A stretch of 9,591 nucleotides of DNA from the NCBI GenBank assembly GCA_021154945.1, contig JAJNQF010000083.1, positions 1 to 9,591 on the forward strand. The letters are read 5' to 3'. Positions 4,117 through 9,591 of this stretch are shown here, piece by piece (within the stretch, counting starts at the first letter, position 1; each line of letters opens with the position of its first letter). The stretch is from Sphingomonas sp. (GTDB taxonomy: Bacteria > Pseudomonadota > Alphaproteobacteria > Sphingomonadales > Sphingomonadaceae). A program made the translations under genes and the position numbers. The notes under the pieces were generated by a model. That model was not told the DNA's origin. It did no database searches and saw only the letters and a program-made list of their open reading frames with translations.

Positions 4117-4743
4117 GTGAAGATCAAGGTTTCATCTTTCGCCGGCACTGACGCAGCGGACATCGAGCTCAACGACGAGGTCTTCGGCCTCGATCCGCGC
4201 GCCGACATCCTGCACCGCGTCGTCACCTGGCAGCTCGAGAAGCGTCGCGAGGCGGCTCGTGGCACCCGTGAGCGCGCAGACGTCGCACGCACCGGCAAGA
4301 AGTTCGGTCGCCAGAAGGGCGGCGGTACGGCTCGTCACGGCGATCGTCGCGCACCCGTGTTCATCGGTGGTGGTAAGGCACACGGCGCACGCGTCCGTGA
4401 CTTCAACCCGTCGCTGAACAAGAAGGTTCGCTCGCTCGGCCTGCGGATGGCGCTCAGCAGCCACGCCAAGGCGGGTTCGCTGGTCATCATGGACAGCCTG
4501 GCTGTCGAGGGTGGCAAGACCAAGACGCTGCAGGGCGATCTCGCAAAGCTCGGCTTCGGCAAGCGTGCGCTCGTCATCGACGGCGACATGGTCGACACCA
4601 GCTTCGCATTCGCTGCGGGCAACCTGTACGAAGTGAACGTGATGCCGGCTGCCGGCGCGAACGTTTACGACATCCTGAAGCATGACACGCTGGTGCTGAC
4701 GCGCGCCGCTGTCGAAAAGCTGGAGGCGCGCTTCCATGGCTAA
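4117..4743 (+). CDS. rplD: 50S ribosomal protein L4
   Basis: L4 binds domain I of 23S rRNA, and its long loop lines the peptide exit tunnel. In gammaproteobacteria it also represses its own S10 operon. The globular N-terminus (about 1-45) is followed by the basic loop with GKKFGRQKGGGTARHGDRRAPVF in three consecutive blocks (about 60-83), the GGGKAHG turn, and RDFNPSLNKKVR (about 94-105). The C-terminal Rossmann-like half contains SLVIMD and ALVID strands and the conserved NVYDILKHDTLVLT near the end. At 208 residues it has the normal length. The same frame is open upstream to 3742 inside rplC, but that part is a shadow of L3. Its end overlaps the rplW start by eight bases, which suggests translational coupling. 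Confidence 0.98.
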   Translation: MKIKVSSFAGTDAADIELNDEVFGLDPRADILHRVVTWQLEKRREAARGTRERADVARTGKKFGRQKGGGTARHGDRRAPVFIGGGKAHGARVRDFNPSLNKKVRSLGLRMALSSHAKAGSLVIMDSLAVEGGKTKTLQGDLAKLGFGKRALVIDGDMVDTSFAFAAGNLYEVNVMPAAGANVYDILKHDTLVLTRAAVEKLEARFHG

Positions 4744-5050
4744 GAAGCAGAAGGCGGGCATCGATAATCGTCATTACGACGTTATCCTGGCCCCGCACAT
4801 CACCGAGAAGACGACGACTCTGTCGGAGCACAACGCGGTGGTGTTCAAGGTATCGAACGACGCCACGAAGCCCGAGATCAAGGCGGCCGTTGAGGCGCTG
4901 TTCGACGTGAACGTCGTCGGCGTGAACACGCTCGTCCAGAAGGGCAAGACCAAGAAGTGGAAGGGCACGAACTACTCGCGCTCCGACATGAAAAAGGCAA
5001 TCGTGACGTTGAAGGACGGTCAGTCCATCGACGTGACGACGGGGATCTGA
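4736..5050 (+). CDS. rplW: 50S ribosomal protein L23
   Basis: L23 sits at the exit of the peptide tunnel and is the docking site for trigger factor and SRP. The N-terminal motif ILAPHITEK (17-25) is characteristic; Glu24 corresponds to the E. coli Glu18 needed for trigger factor binding. The DATKPEIKAAVEALFDVNVVGVNT helix and strand are conserved, followed by the tunnel-side loop with KGKTKKWKGTNYSRSDMKKA and a closing beta strand. At 104 residues it is normal for the bacterial family. The ATG at 4736 overlaps the rplD stop by eight bases (ATGGCTAA), and GGAGG inside rplD at 4723-4727 is the likely ribosome binding site. Confidence 0.98.
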   Translation: MAKKQKAGIDNRHYDVILAPHITEKTTTLSEHNAVVFKVSNDATKPEIKAAVEALFDVNVVGVNTLVQKGKTKKWKGTNYSRSDMKKAIVTLKDGQSIDVTTGI

Positions 5051-5054
5051 GGCC

Positions 5055-5894
5055 ATGGCACTCAAGCATTATAATCCGACATCGCCGGCACGCCGCGGTC
5101 TCATCCTGGTCGACAAGTCGTCGCTCTGGAAGGGTCGCCCCGTCAAGGCGCTGACCGAAGGTAAGCACAAGACCGGCGGCCGTAACAACAAGGGCCATGT
5201 GACCTCGCGCGGCATCGCCGGTGGTCACAAGCAGAAGTACCGCTACATCGACTTCAAGCGTCGCAAGTGGGACGTCGAGGGCACCGTCGAGCGGATCGAG
5301 TATGATCCCAACCGCACCGCGTTCATCGCCCTGGTTAAGTACCCGGACGAAGAACTCGCCTATATCCTGGCGCCACAGCGTCTGGCCGTCGGCGACAAGG
5401 TTCTCGCGGCCAAGAAGACCGACGTGAAGCCAGGCAATGCCATGGAACTCGGTCAGATGCCGGTCGGCACCATCGTCCACAACGTGGAGATGAAGCCGAT
5501 GAAGGGTGGTCAGATCGCCCGTTCGGCCGGCACGTACGTGCAGGTCGTCGGTCGCGACAAGGGCATGGTGATGGTCCGCCTGAACTCGGGCGAGCAGCGC
5601 TACATCCGCAGCGATTGCATGGCGACGGTTGGCGCGGTCTCGAACCCCGACAACCAGAACCAGAACCTGGGCAAGGCAGGCCGTTCGCGCTGGATGGGCA
5701 TCCGTCCTCTGACGCGCGGCGTCGCCAAGAACCCGGTCGACCATCCGCACGGCGGTGGTGAAGGCCGTACCTCGGGTGGCCGTCATCCGGTTACGCCTTG
5801 GGGCAAGCCGACGAAGGGTGCGCGCACGCGTCATAACAAGTCGACCGACAAGATGATCATCCGGTCGCGTCATTCGACGAAGAGGAAGGGCTAA
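5055..5894 (+). CDS. rplB: 50S ribosomal protein L2
   Basis: L2 is one of the most conserved r-proteins. It is needed for subunit association and tRNA placement and supports peptidyl transfer. The N-terminal MALKHYNPTSPARR, the GGRNNKGHVTSR block (41-52), and the OB-fold region with YDPNRTAFIALVKY (83-96) are present. The hallmark VDHPHGGGEGRTSGGRHPVTPWG spans about 228-250; its two histidines (230 and 232) include the equivalent of the functionally important His229 of E. coli. At 279 residues it is slightly longer than the E. coli protein (273). It starts four bases after rplW, with only a short GAGG as ribosome binding site, so coupling to rplW translation is likely. Confidence 0.98.
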   Translation: MALKHYNPTSPARRGLILVDKSSLWKGRPVKALTEGKHKTGGRNNKGHVTSRGIAGGHKQKYRYIDFKRRKWDVEGTVERIEYDPNRTAFIALVKYPDEELAYILAPQRLAVGDKVLAAKKTDVKPGNAMELGQMPVGTIVHNVEMKPMKGGQIARSAGTYVQVVGRDKGMVMVRLNSGEQRYIRSDCMATVGAVSNPDNQNQNLGKAGRSRWMGIRPLTRGVAKNPVDHPHGGGEGRTSGGRHPVTPWGKPTKGARTRHNKSTDKMIIRSRHSTKRKG

Positions 5895-5895
5895 C

Positions 5896-6171
5896 ATGGC
5901 TCGTTCAGTCTGGAAGGGCCCCTTCGTGGACCTTCATCTGCTCAAGAAGGCAGAAACCGCCCAGGACACCAACGCGCGTTCGCCGATCAAGACTTGGTCG
6001 CGTCGCTCGACGATCCTGCCGTCGTTCGTGGGTCTCACGTTCAACGTGTATAACGGCCGCAAGTTCGTTCCCGTCTCGGTGAACGAGGACATGGTCGGCA
6101 TGAAGCTCGGTGAGTTCGCGCCCACGCGCTACTTCCCCGGCCACTCCGCCGACAAGAAGGGCAAGCGCTGA
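5896..6171 (+). CDS. rpsS: 30S ribosomal protein S19
   Basis: S19 lies in the head of the small subunit beside S13 and contacts the A-site tRNA and the B1a intersubunit bridge. MARSVWKGPFVDLHLLKK, TWSRRSTI (33-40), NGRKFVPV (53-60) and the terminal GEFAPTRYFPGHSADKKGK are all family signatures. At 91 residues it is full length. The ATG follows the rplB stop after one base. A strong purine stretch, GAGGAAGGG (5882-5890), lies six bases upstream. Its stop codon shares one base with the rplV start. Confidence 0.98.
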   Translation: MARSVWKGPFVDLHLLKKAETAQDTNARSPIKTWSRRSTILPSFVGLTFNVYNGRKFVPVSVNEDMVGMKLGEFAPTRYFPGHSADKKGKR

Positions 6172-6548
6172 TGTCTAAGCAAGTCAGCCCGCGCAAGGTC
6201 GCGGACAACGAGGCGCTTTCGGTCGGTACGCAGATCCGTGGTTCCGCGCAGAAGCTCGGCCTCGTGGCTGCGCTGATCCGTGGCAAGAAGGTCGGCGATG
6301 CGATGAACATCCTCGCCTTCTCGACCAAGGGCATGGCGATCGAAGCGCGCAAGGTGCTGGCCTCGGCCATCGCCAACGCCGAGAACAACCATAACCTCGA
6401 CGTCGACGCACTCGTCGTCGCCGAGGCTTCGGTCGGCAAGTCGATCACGATGAAGCGCTTCGCCACCCGCGGCCGCGGCAAGTCGACCCGCATCCTCAAG
6501 CCATTCAGCCGTCTGCGCATCGTCGTGCGCGAGCAGGAAGAAGCATAA
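6171..6548 (+). CDS. rplV: 50S ribosomal protein L22
   Basis: L22 binds all six 23S rRNA domains. Its beta-hairpin reaches into the exit tunnel at the constriction, where changes give macrolide resistance in other bacteria. RGSAQKLGLVAALIRGKKVGDAMNIL (23-48, in two conserved blocks) and KVLASAIANAENN (61-73) are characteristic. The tunnel hairpin corresponds to about 92-111, with MKRFATRGRGKSTRILK. At 125 residues it is longer than in E. coli (110), because of an extra N-terminal segment of about 12 residues. The start overlaps the rpsS stop as TGATG. Confidence 0.97.
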   Translation: MSKQVSPRKVADNEALSVGTQIRGSAQKLGLVAALIRGKKVGDAMNILAFSTKGMAIEARKVLASAIANAENNHNLDVDALVVAEASVGKSITMKRFATRGRGKSTRILKPFSRLRIVVREQEEA

Positions 6549-7255
6549 TGGGTCAGAAGAGCAACCCCATCGGTCTGCGTCTGCAGATCAACCGTACCTG
6601 GGATAGCCGCTGGTACGCCGAAGGCGCCGACTATGGTCGGCTCCTGCTCGAGGATCTCAAGATCCGCGCATTCATCATGAAGACGCTGCCGCAGGCCGCG
6701 ATCTCCAAGGTGGTGATCGAGCGTCCGGCCAAGCTGGCCCGCATCTCCATCTTCGCTGCACGCCCTGGCGTGATCATCGGCAAGAAGGGTGCGGACATCG
6801 AGAAGCTGCGTTCGACCATCGGCAAGATGACGTCGTCGACCGTGTCGCTGAACATCGTCGAGATCCGCAAGCCGGAAGTCGATGCGCGTCTCGTCGCGCA
6901 GGGCATCGCCGATCAGCTCGAGCGTCGTATCGCCTTCCGTCGCGCCATGAAGCGTGCGGTCCAGTCGGCGATGCGTCTCGGTGCCGAGGGCATCCGGGTG
7001 AACTGCGGTGGCCGTCTTGGCGGCGCCGAGATCGCACGGTCGGAGAGCTATCGTGAGGGTCGGGTTCCGTTGCACACGCTGCGCGCGAACATCGATTATG
7101 CCGAGGCTACGGCGCACACGTCTTACGGCGTGTGCGGCGTGAAGGTCTGGGTCTTCAAGGGCGAGATTCTCGGCAACGATCCGACGTCGTACGACCGCAT
7201 CATGATGGAGGCTCAGACCTCCGGCGTGCGGCCGCAGCGCGACGATCGTCGCTAA
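6548..7255 (+). CDS. rpsC: 30S ribosomal protein S3
   Basis: S3 forms part of the mRNA entry pore and the ribosomal helicase. The start MGQKSNPIGLRL is diagnostic. The type II KH domain carries the GKKG motif (78-81) in the block GVIIGKKGADIEKLR. Residues Arg131, Arg132 and Lys135 in FRRAMKR match in sequence and number the E. coli residues implicated in mRNA unwinding. The C-terminal domain contains GRLGGAEIAR and REGRVPLHTLRA (about 169-180). At 235 residues it is of normal length. The start overlaps the rplV stop as TAATG. A 15-base gap separates it from rplP. Confidence 0.98.
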   Translation: MGQKSNPIGLRLQINRTWDSRWYAEGADYGRLLLEDLKIRAFIMKTLPQAAISKVVIERPAKLARISIFAARPGVIIGKKGADIEKLRSTIGKMTSSTVSLNIVEIRKPEVDARLVAQGIADQLERRIAFRRAMKRAVQSAMRLGAEGIRVNCGGRLGGAEIARSESYREGRVPLHTLRANIDYAEATAHTSYGVCGVKVWVFKGEILGNDPTSYDRIMMEAQTSGVRPQRDDRR

Positions 7256-7270
7256 GGGGCAGGAACAGAC

Positions 7271-7705
7271 ATGCTGCAACCAAAAAAGACCAAGTTCCGG
7301 AAGGCCTTCAAGGGCAAGATTTCGGGCGACGCCAAGAGTGGCTTCTCGCTCAATTTCGGCTCCTACGGCCTCAAGGCGATGGAACCCGACCGGATCACCG
7401 CACGCCAGATCGAGGCGGCCCGCCGCGCGATCACGCGTCACATGAAGCGCCAGGGGCGTTTGTGGATCCGCATTTTCCCAGACCTTCCGGTCTCGGGAAA
7501 GCCAGCCGAAGTCCGCATGGGTAAGGGCAAGGGCGCGCCGGAATACTGGGCCGCTCGCGTCAAGCCCGGTCGGATCCTGTTCGAGCTCGACGGCGTCGAC
7601 GGCAAGATCGCCGCCGAGGCGTTCGAGCGGGCGGCCATGAAGCTGCCGATCAAGGTAAAGGTCGTTGCCCGCCTGGGCGACACCTCGCATCTGGGAGGCG
7701 AGTAA
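7271..7705 (+). CDS. rplP: 50S ribosomal protein L16
   Basis: L16 helps to organise the A-site tRNA pocket and joins late in large-subunit assembly. MLQPKKTKFRK at the start, ITARQIEAARRAI (42-54), KRQGRLWIRIFPDLPV and the VRMGKGKGAPEYW loop (81-93) are hallmarks. Arg82 in this loop is equivalent to the E. coli arginine hydroxylated by YcfD. At 144 residues it is slightly longer than E. coli L16 (136), owing to a C-terminal extension. AGGA at 7261-7264, six bases upstream, supports the ATG. It is followed four bases later by rpmC. Confidence 0.98.
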   Translation: MLQPKKTKFRKAFKGKISGDAKSGFSLNFGSYGLKAMEPDRITARQIEAARRAITRHMKRQGRLWIRIFPDLPVSGKPAEVRMGKGKGAPEYWAARVKPGRILFELDGVDGKIAAEAFERAAMKLPIKVKVVARLGDTSHLGGE

Positions 7706-7709
7706 GATC

Positions 7710-7916
7710 ATGGCTCGTATCGACGACATGAAGACCAAGAGCGACGACCAGCTGTCGGAGTCGCTCGGCGAACTGAAGCGCGAGCAGTTCAACCTGCGCT
7801 TCCAGGCCGCCACGAACCAGCTCGAAAAGCCGAGCCGCGTTCGTGAGGTCCGCCGCGACATCGCTCGCATCAAGACCCTGCAGGCTCAGCGCACCAGCGC
7901 TGAAGCCGCGAAGTAA
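7710..7916 (+). CDS. rpmC: 50S ribosomal protein L29
   Basis: L29 is a small two-helix protein near the tunnel exit, packed against L23. The sequence is strongly helical and charged. The family pattern includes LKREQFNLRFQAATNQLEKPSRVREVRRDIARIKT (about 22-56, read as two helices separated by a short turn). At 68 residues it is of normal size, with a short Ala/Lys-rich tail. The open frame reaches back to 7665 inside rplP, but GGGAGG at 7693-7698 and homology place the start at the ATG at 7710. Confidence 0.97.
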   Translation: MARIDDMKTKSDDQLSESLGELKREQFNLRFQAATNQLEKPSRVREVRRDIARIKTLQAQRTSAEAAK

Positions 7917-7926
7917 GGAACGTATC

Positions 7927-8199
7927 ATGCCGAAGCGCGTGCTGACCGGTCTGGTCGTGTCCGACAAGGGCGACAAGACGGTGGTCGTGAACGTCGAGCG
8001 TAAGGTGAAGCACCCGCTCTACGGGAAGATCATCCGTCGCTCGAAGAAGTATCATGCTCATGACGAGAGCAACGAGTTCAAGCAGGGCGAGACGGTTCGG
8101 ATCGAAGAGACCGCACCGATCTCCAAGCTGAAGACCTGGAAGGTGATCGAGCGGGTCAACACCCACGCGACGCCGGAGCGGGCTTCGGCCGAGGGCTGA
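7927..8199 (+). CDS. rpsQ: 30S ribosomal protein S17
   Basis: S17 is a primary 16S rRNA binding protein with an OB fold, acting in 5'-domain assembly. MPKRVLTGLVVSDKGDKTVVV at the start, KHPLYGKIIRRSKKYHAHDE (about 28-47) and RIEETAPISKLKTWKVIE near the end are characteristic. At 90 residues it is normal for alphaproteobacteria. AAGGA at 7915-7919 is the ribosome binding site, and homology excludes the upstream extension of the frame to 7843. It is the last gene before a 233-base gap with strong secondary structure, so it may end an S10-type transcription unit. Confidence 0.98.
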   Translation: MPKRVLTGLVVSDKGDKTVVVNVERKVKHPLYGKIIRRSKKYHAHDESNEFKQGETVRIEETAPISKLKTWKVIERVNTHATPERASAEG

Positions 8200-8208
8200 A
8201 CCGAGATC

Positions 8209-8292
8209 CCGTCATCCCGGCGAACGCCGGGACCCAGAGTTGCCAGGTGCAACGCCTTTGGCTCTGGGTCCTGACTTTCGTCAGGATGACGG
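8209..8292. repeat. Intergenic composite palindrome (REP-like, four-way junction)
   Basis: Two 29-base arms (8211-8239 and 8262-8290) are near-perfect inverted copies. Each arm also folds on itself: CCGGC-GAA-GCCGG style in the left arm (8217-8231) and CCTGAC-TTTC-GTCAGG in the right arm. The inner stems differ in sequence but stay paired, while the outer parts (GTCATCC/GGATGAC and GACCCAGAG/CTCTGGGTC) remain complementary. The centre holds a further 5-bp hairpin, GTTGC/GCAAC. The pattern CGTCATCCCGGCGAA...CCGGGACCCAG belongs, to my knowledge, to a widespread class of bacterial intergenic repeats. It begins nine bases after the rpsQ stop. Confidence 0.85.
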
Positions 8293-8300
8293 TTTACATT

Positions 8301-8326
8301 GGAACCTTGTGTTCCACCGAGGGAAC
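8301..8326 (+). promoter_or_regulatory. Alternating GGAAC-GTTCC-GGAAC segments
   Basis: GGAAC (8301-8305), GTTCC (8311-8315) and GGAAC (8322-8326) are spaced so that the middle segment can pair with the first (five-base loop) or with the third (six-base loop), but not with both. The pairings are short (5 bp), so this is suggestive only. The position, just before a terminator-like hairpin, fits an attenuation layout. Confidence 0.35.
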
Positions 8327-8344
8327 GGCTAAGCGGCCGCTCCT

Positions 8345-8380
8345 CCCCGCTGCGGTTCGTCCGTGGCGGGGTGATTTTTT
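8345..8380 (+). terminator. Intrinsic terminator or attenuator between rpsQ and rplN
   Basis: CCCCGCTGCGG (8345-8355) pairs with CCGTGGCGGGG (8361-8371), giving 11 pairs including two G-U wobbles around a five-base loop. After TGA comes a run of six T (8375-8380). This is the form of a Rho-independent terminator, though the T-run starts three bases after the stem. A second copy of GGCGGGGT (8382-8389) beyond the T-run could capture the CCCCGC arm instead, so read-through might be controllable. It lies 53 bases before rplN and would separate S10 and spc transcription. Confidence 0.6.
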
Positions 8381-8432
8381 AGGCGGGGTTCGGTCGGTAT
8401 CGACCCCAGAGACAGAGAAGGGATACGGATCC

Positions 8433-8801
8433 ATGATCCAGATGCAGTCCAATCTCGACGTCGCTGACAACAGCGGCGCGAAGCGGGTGCAGTGCATCAA
8501 GGTGCTTGGGGGTTCCAAGCGTCGTGTTGCAGGCGTTGGCGACATCATCGTCGTCAGCATCAAGGAAGCGCAGCCACGTGGCCGTGTGAAGAAGGGCGAC
8601 GTTCACCGCGCGGTGATCGTGCGTACCGCCAAGGATATCCGCCGTGCAGACGGTACGGTCATCCGCTTCGACGGCAATGCCGCGGTGCTGGTCAACAAGA
8701 ACGAGGAGCCGATCGGCACCCGTATCTTCGGCCCAGTCGTTCGCGAGCTGCGCGGCAAGAAGCACATGAAGATCATCAGCCTCGCGCCGGAGGTGCTGTA
8801 A
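8433..8801 (+). CDS. rplN: 50S ribosomal protein L14
   Basis: L14 sits on the subunit interface, forms intersubunit bridges and is the binding site of the silencing factor RsfS. MIQMQSNLDVADNSGAKRV at the start, IKVLGGSKRR (23-32), KKGDVHRAVIVRT (about 54-66) and RIFGPVVRELR near the end are hallmarks. At 122 residues the length is exactly that of most bacterial L14. The open frame extends back to 8247 through the leader, but homology and AAGGGA (8418-8423) set the start at 8433. It is the first gene of the spc part, which here begins after a terminator-like hairpin. Its stop overlaps the rplX start as TAATG. Confidence 0.98.
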   Translation: MIQMQSNLDVADNSGAKRVQCIKVLGGSKRRVAGVGDIIVVSIKEAQPRGRVKKGDVHRAVIVRTAKDIRRADGTVIRFDGNAAVLVNKNEEPIGTRIFGPVVRELRGKKHMKIISLAPEVL

Positions 8802-9118
8802 TGGCGTCGCAGCGTATCAAGAAGGGTGACAAGGTCATCGTCCTGTCCGGCAAGGACAAGGGCAAGACCGGTGAAGTCACCGTCTCCATGCCGAAGACCG
8901 ACAAGGTCGTCGTATCGGGCGTCAACATCGCCGTGCGCCACACCAAGCCGACTCAGGGTGACCCGCAGGGTGGCCTGATCCGCAAGGAAGCACCGATGCA
9001 CGTTTCGAAGGTCGCGCACGTGACCGCCGACGGCAAGCCGACCCGCGTCCGCTTCGAGGAGCAGGACGGCAAGAAGGTCCGTGTCGCCGTCAAGACCGGG
9101 GAGAAGATCAATGGTTGA
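8801..9118 (+). CDS. rplX: 50S ribosomal protein L24
   Basis: L24 is an assembly initiator that binds the 5' domain of 23S rRNA near the tunnel exit. The KOW motif lies at about 6-25 (IKKGDKVIVLSGKDKGKTGE), followed by the conserved NIAVRHTKPTQGDPQGGLIRKEAP region (about 44-67) and the VSKVA and TRVRFEEQDGKKVRV strands. At 105 residues it is normal. GGAGG inside the end of rplN (8789-8793), seven bases upstream, supports the ATG, which shares one base with the rplN stop. Confidence 0.98.
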   Translation: MASQRIKKGDKVIVLSGKDKGKTGEVTVSMPKTDKVVVSGVNIAVRHTKPTQGDPQGGLIRKEAPMHVSKVAHVTADGKPTRVRFEEQDGKKVRVAVKTGEKING

Positions 9119-9591
9119 TCAGAACACTGGCCCAGAGACTCAGGGCGACAAGGCCGGCACCGAGGTCGCCTACACGCCGCGCATGCGGAAGATGTACGAC
9201 GAGACGATCATCAAGGCGATGACCGAGAAGTTCGGTTACAAGAACGTCATGGAGATCCCCCGGATCGACAAGATCGTGCTGAACATGGGCGTCGGCGAGG
9301 CCACGCAGGACAAGAAGAAGGTCGACCAGGCTGCTTCCGAAATGGAGCTGATCGCCGGCCAGAAGCCTGTCGTGACGAAGGCCAAGAAGTCGATCGCGCA
9401 GTTCAAGCTGCGTGAGGGCATGCCGATCGGCGTGAAGGTCACCCTTCGCCGCGAGCGCATGTACGAGTTTCTCGACCGTTTCATCACGATCGCTCTTCCC
9501 CGCGTCCGCGATTTCCGCGGTCTCAACCCGAAGAGCTTCGATGGCCGTGGCAACTATGCCTGCGGTATCAAGGAGCAGATCGTGTTCCCAG
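9111..9591 (+). CDS. rplE: 50S ribosomal protein L5, 3' end outside the window
   Basis: L5 binds 5S rRNA, forms the central protuberance with L18 and L25, and contacts the P-site tRNA. After a short polar N-terminal extension of about 22 residues that is absent from E. coli L5, the family sequence starts at YTPRMRKMYDE. It then shows PRIDKIVLNMGVGEA, AGQKPVVTKAKKSIA, FKLREGMPIGVKVTLRRERM, PRVRDFRGLNPKSFDGRGNYA and ends at KEQIVFP. About 160 residues are present. By comparison with E. coli L5 (179 residues), roughly the last 50 lie beyond the edge. The ATG overlaps the rplX stop by eight bases, and GGGGAG at 9099-9104 is the ribosome binding site. Confidence 0.97.
   Translation, partial: MVDQNTGPETQGDKAGTEVAYTPRMRKMYDETIIKAMTEKFGYKNVMEIPRIDKIVLNMGVGEATQDKKKVDQAASEMELIAGQKPVVTKAKKSIAQFKLREGMPIGVKVTLRRERMYEFLDRFITIALPRVRDFRGLNPKSFDGRGNYACGIKEQIVFP

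Noticed and set aside
6041..7873. Very long minus-strand frame (610 codons) opposite rpsS to rpmC.
   Set aside because: It is a shadow of highly biased codon use in r-protein genes; the composition is Arg/His/Leu-rich and no domain is visible. The same holds for 4878-5897 on the minus strand.
8247..8432. N-terminal extension of L14 through the leader.
   Set aside because: L14 is 122 residues in most bacteria and the ATG at 8433 has its own ribosome binding site.

Overview
The window is a piece of a GC-rich alphaproteobacterial chromosome, most likely from a sphingomonad (Sphingomonas or a close relative). I base this on the r-protein sequences and gene order and on two families of short intergenic palindromes that I associate with sphingomonads. 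The assignment rests on recognition, not on a database search.

Layout. Bases 1-2083 are an accessory-looking stretch. It holds a small predicted lipoprotein (305-637), a secreted-looking orphan protein of lower GC content (1090-1671) and a previously hidden 54-residue membrane-anchored peptide (1820-1984). Three copies of a palindrome, AAAGCGGAC-N-GTCCGCTTT, lie downstream of these genes. Bases 2028-2606 form a compact module: a minus-strand DUF559 (Vsr-like, PD-(D/E)xK) nuclease gene enclosed between two inverted ~50-bp palindromic repeats, with a third copy beside it. Bases 2609-9591 are the S10-spc ribosomal protein cluster on the plus strand: rpsJ, rplC, rplD, rplW, rplB, rpsS, rplV, rpsC, rplP, rpmC, rpsQ, rplN, rplX and the first part of rplE, which runs off the right edge.

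The r-protein genes are tightly packed, with overlaps of 1-8 bases and gaps of at most 15 bases, except at two places. The rpsJ-rplC gap (288 bases) and the rpsQ-rplN gap (233 bases) are both full of strong hairpins with competing pairings. The second gap also holds a four-way-junction palindrome with compensated stems and a hairpin plus T-run that looks like an intrinsic terminator or attenuator. These two leaders are the likely control points of the cluster. No tuf gene precedes rpsJ, so the S10 operon here probably has its own promoter rather than following directly from the str operon.

The most interesting candidate for an undescribed system is the DUF559 module. The nuclease gene sits exactly between inverted palindromes, six bases from each, and takes its Shine-Dalgarno sequence from one of them. 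The arrangement resembles that of RAYT transposases with REP/REPIN sequences, but with a different nuclease fold. The structured r-protein leaders are the second candidate.
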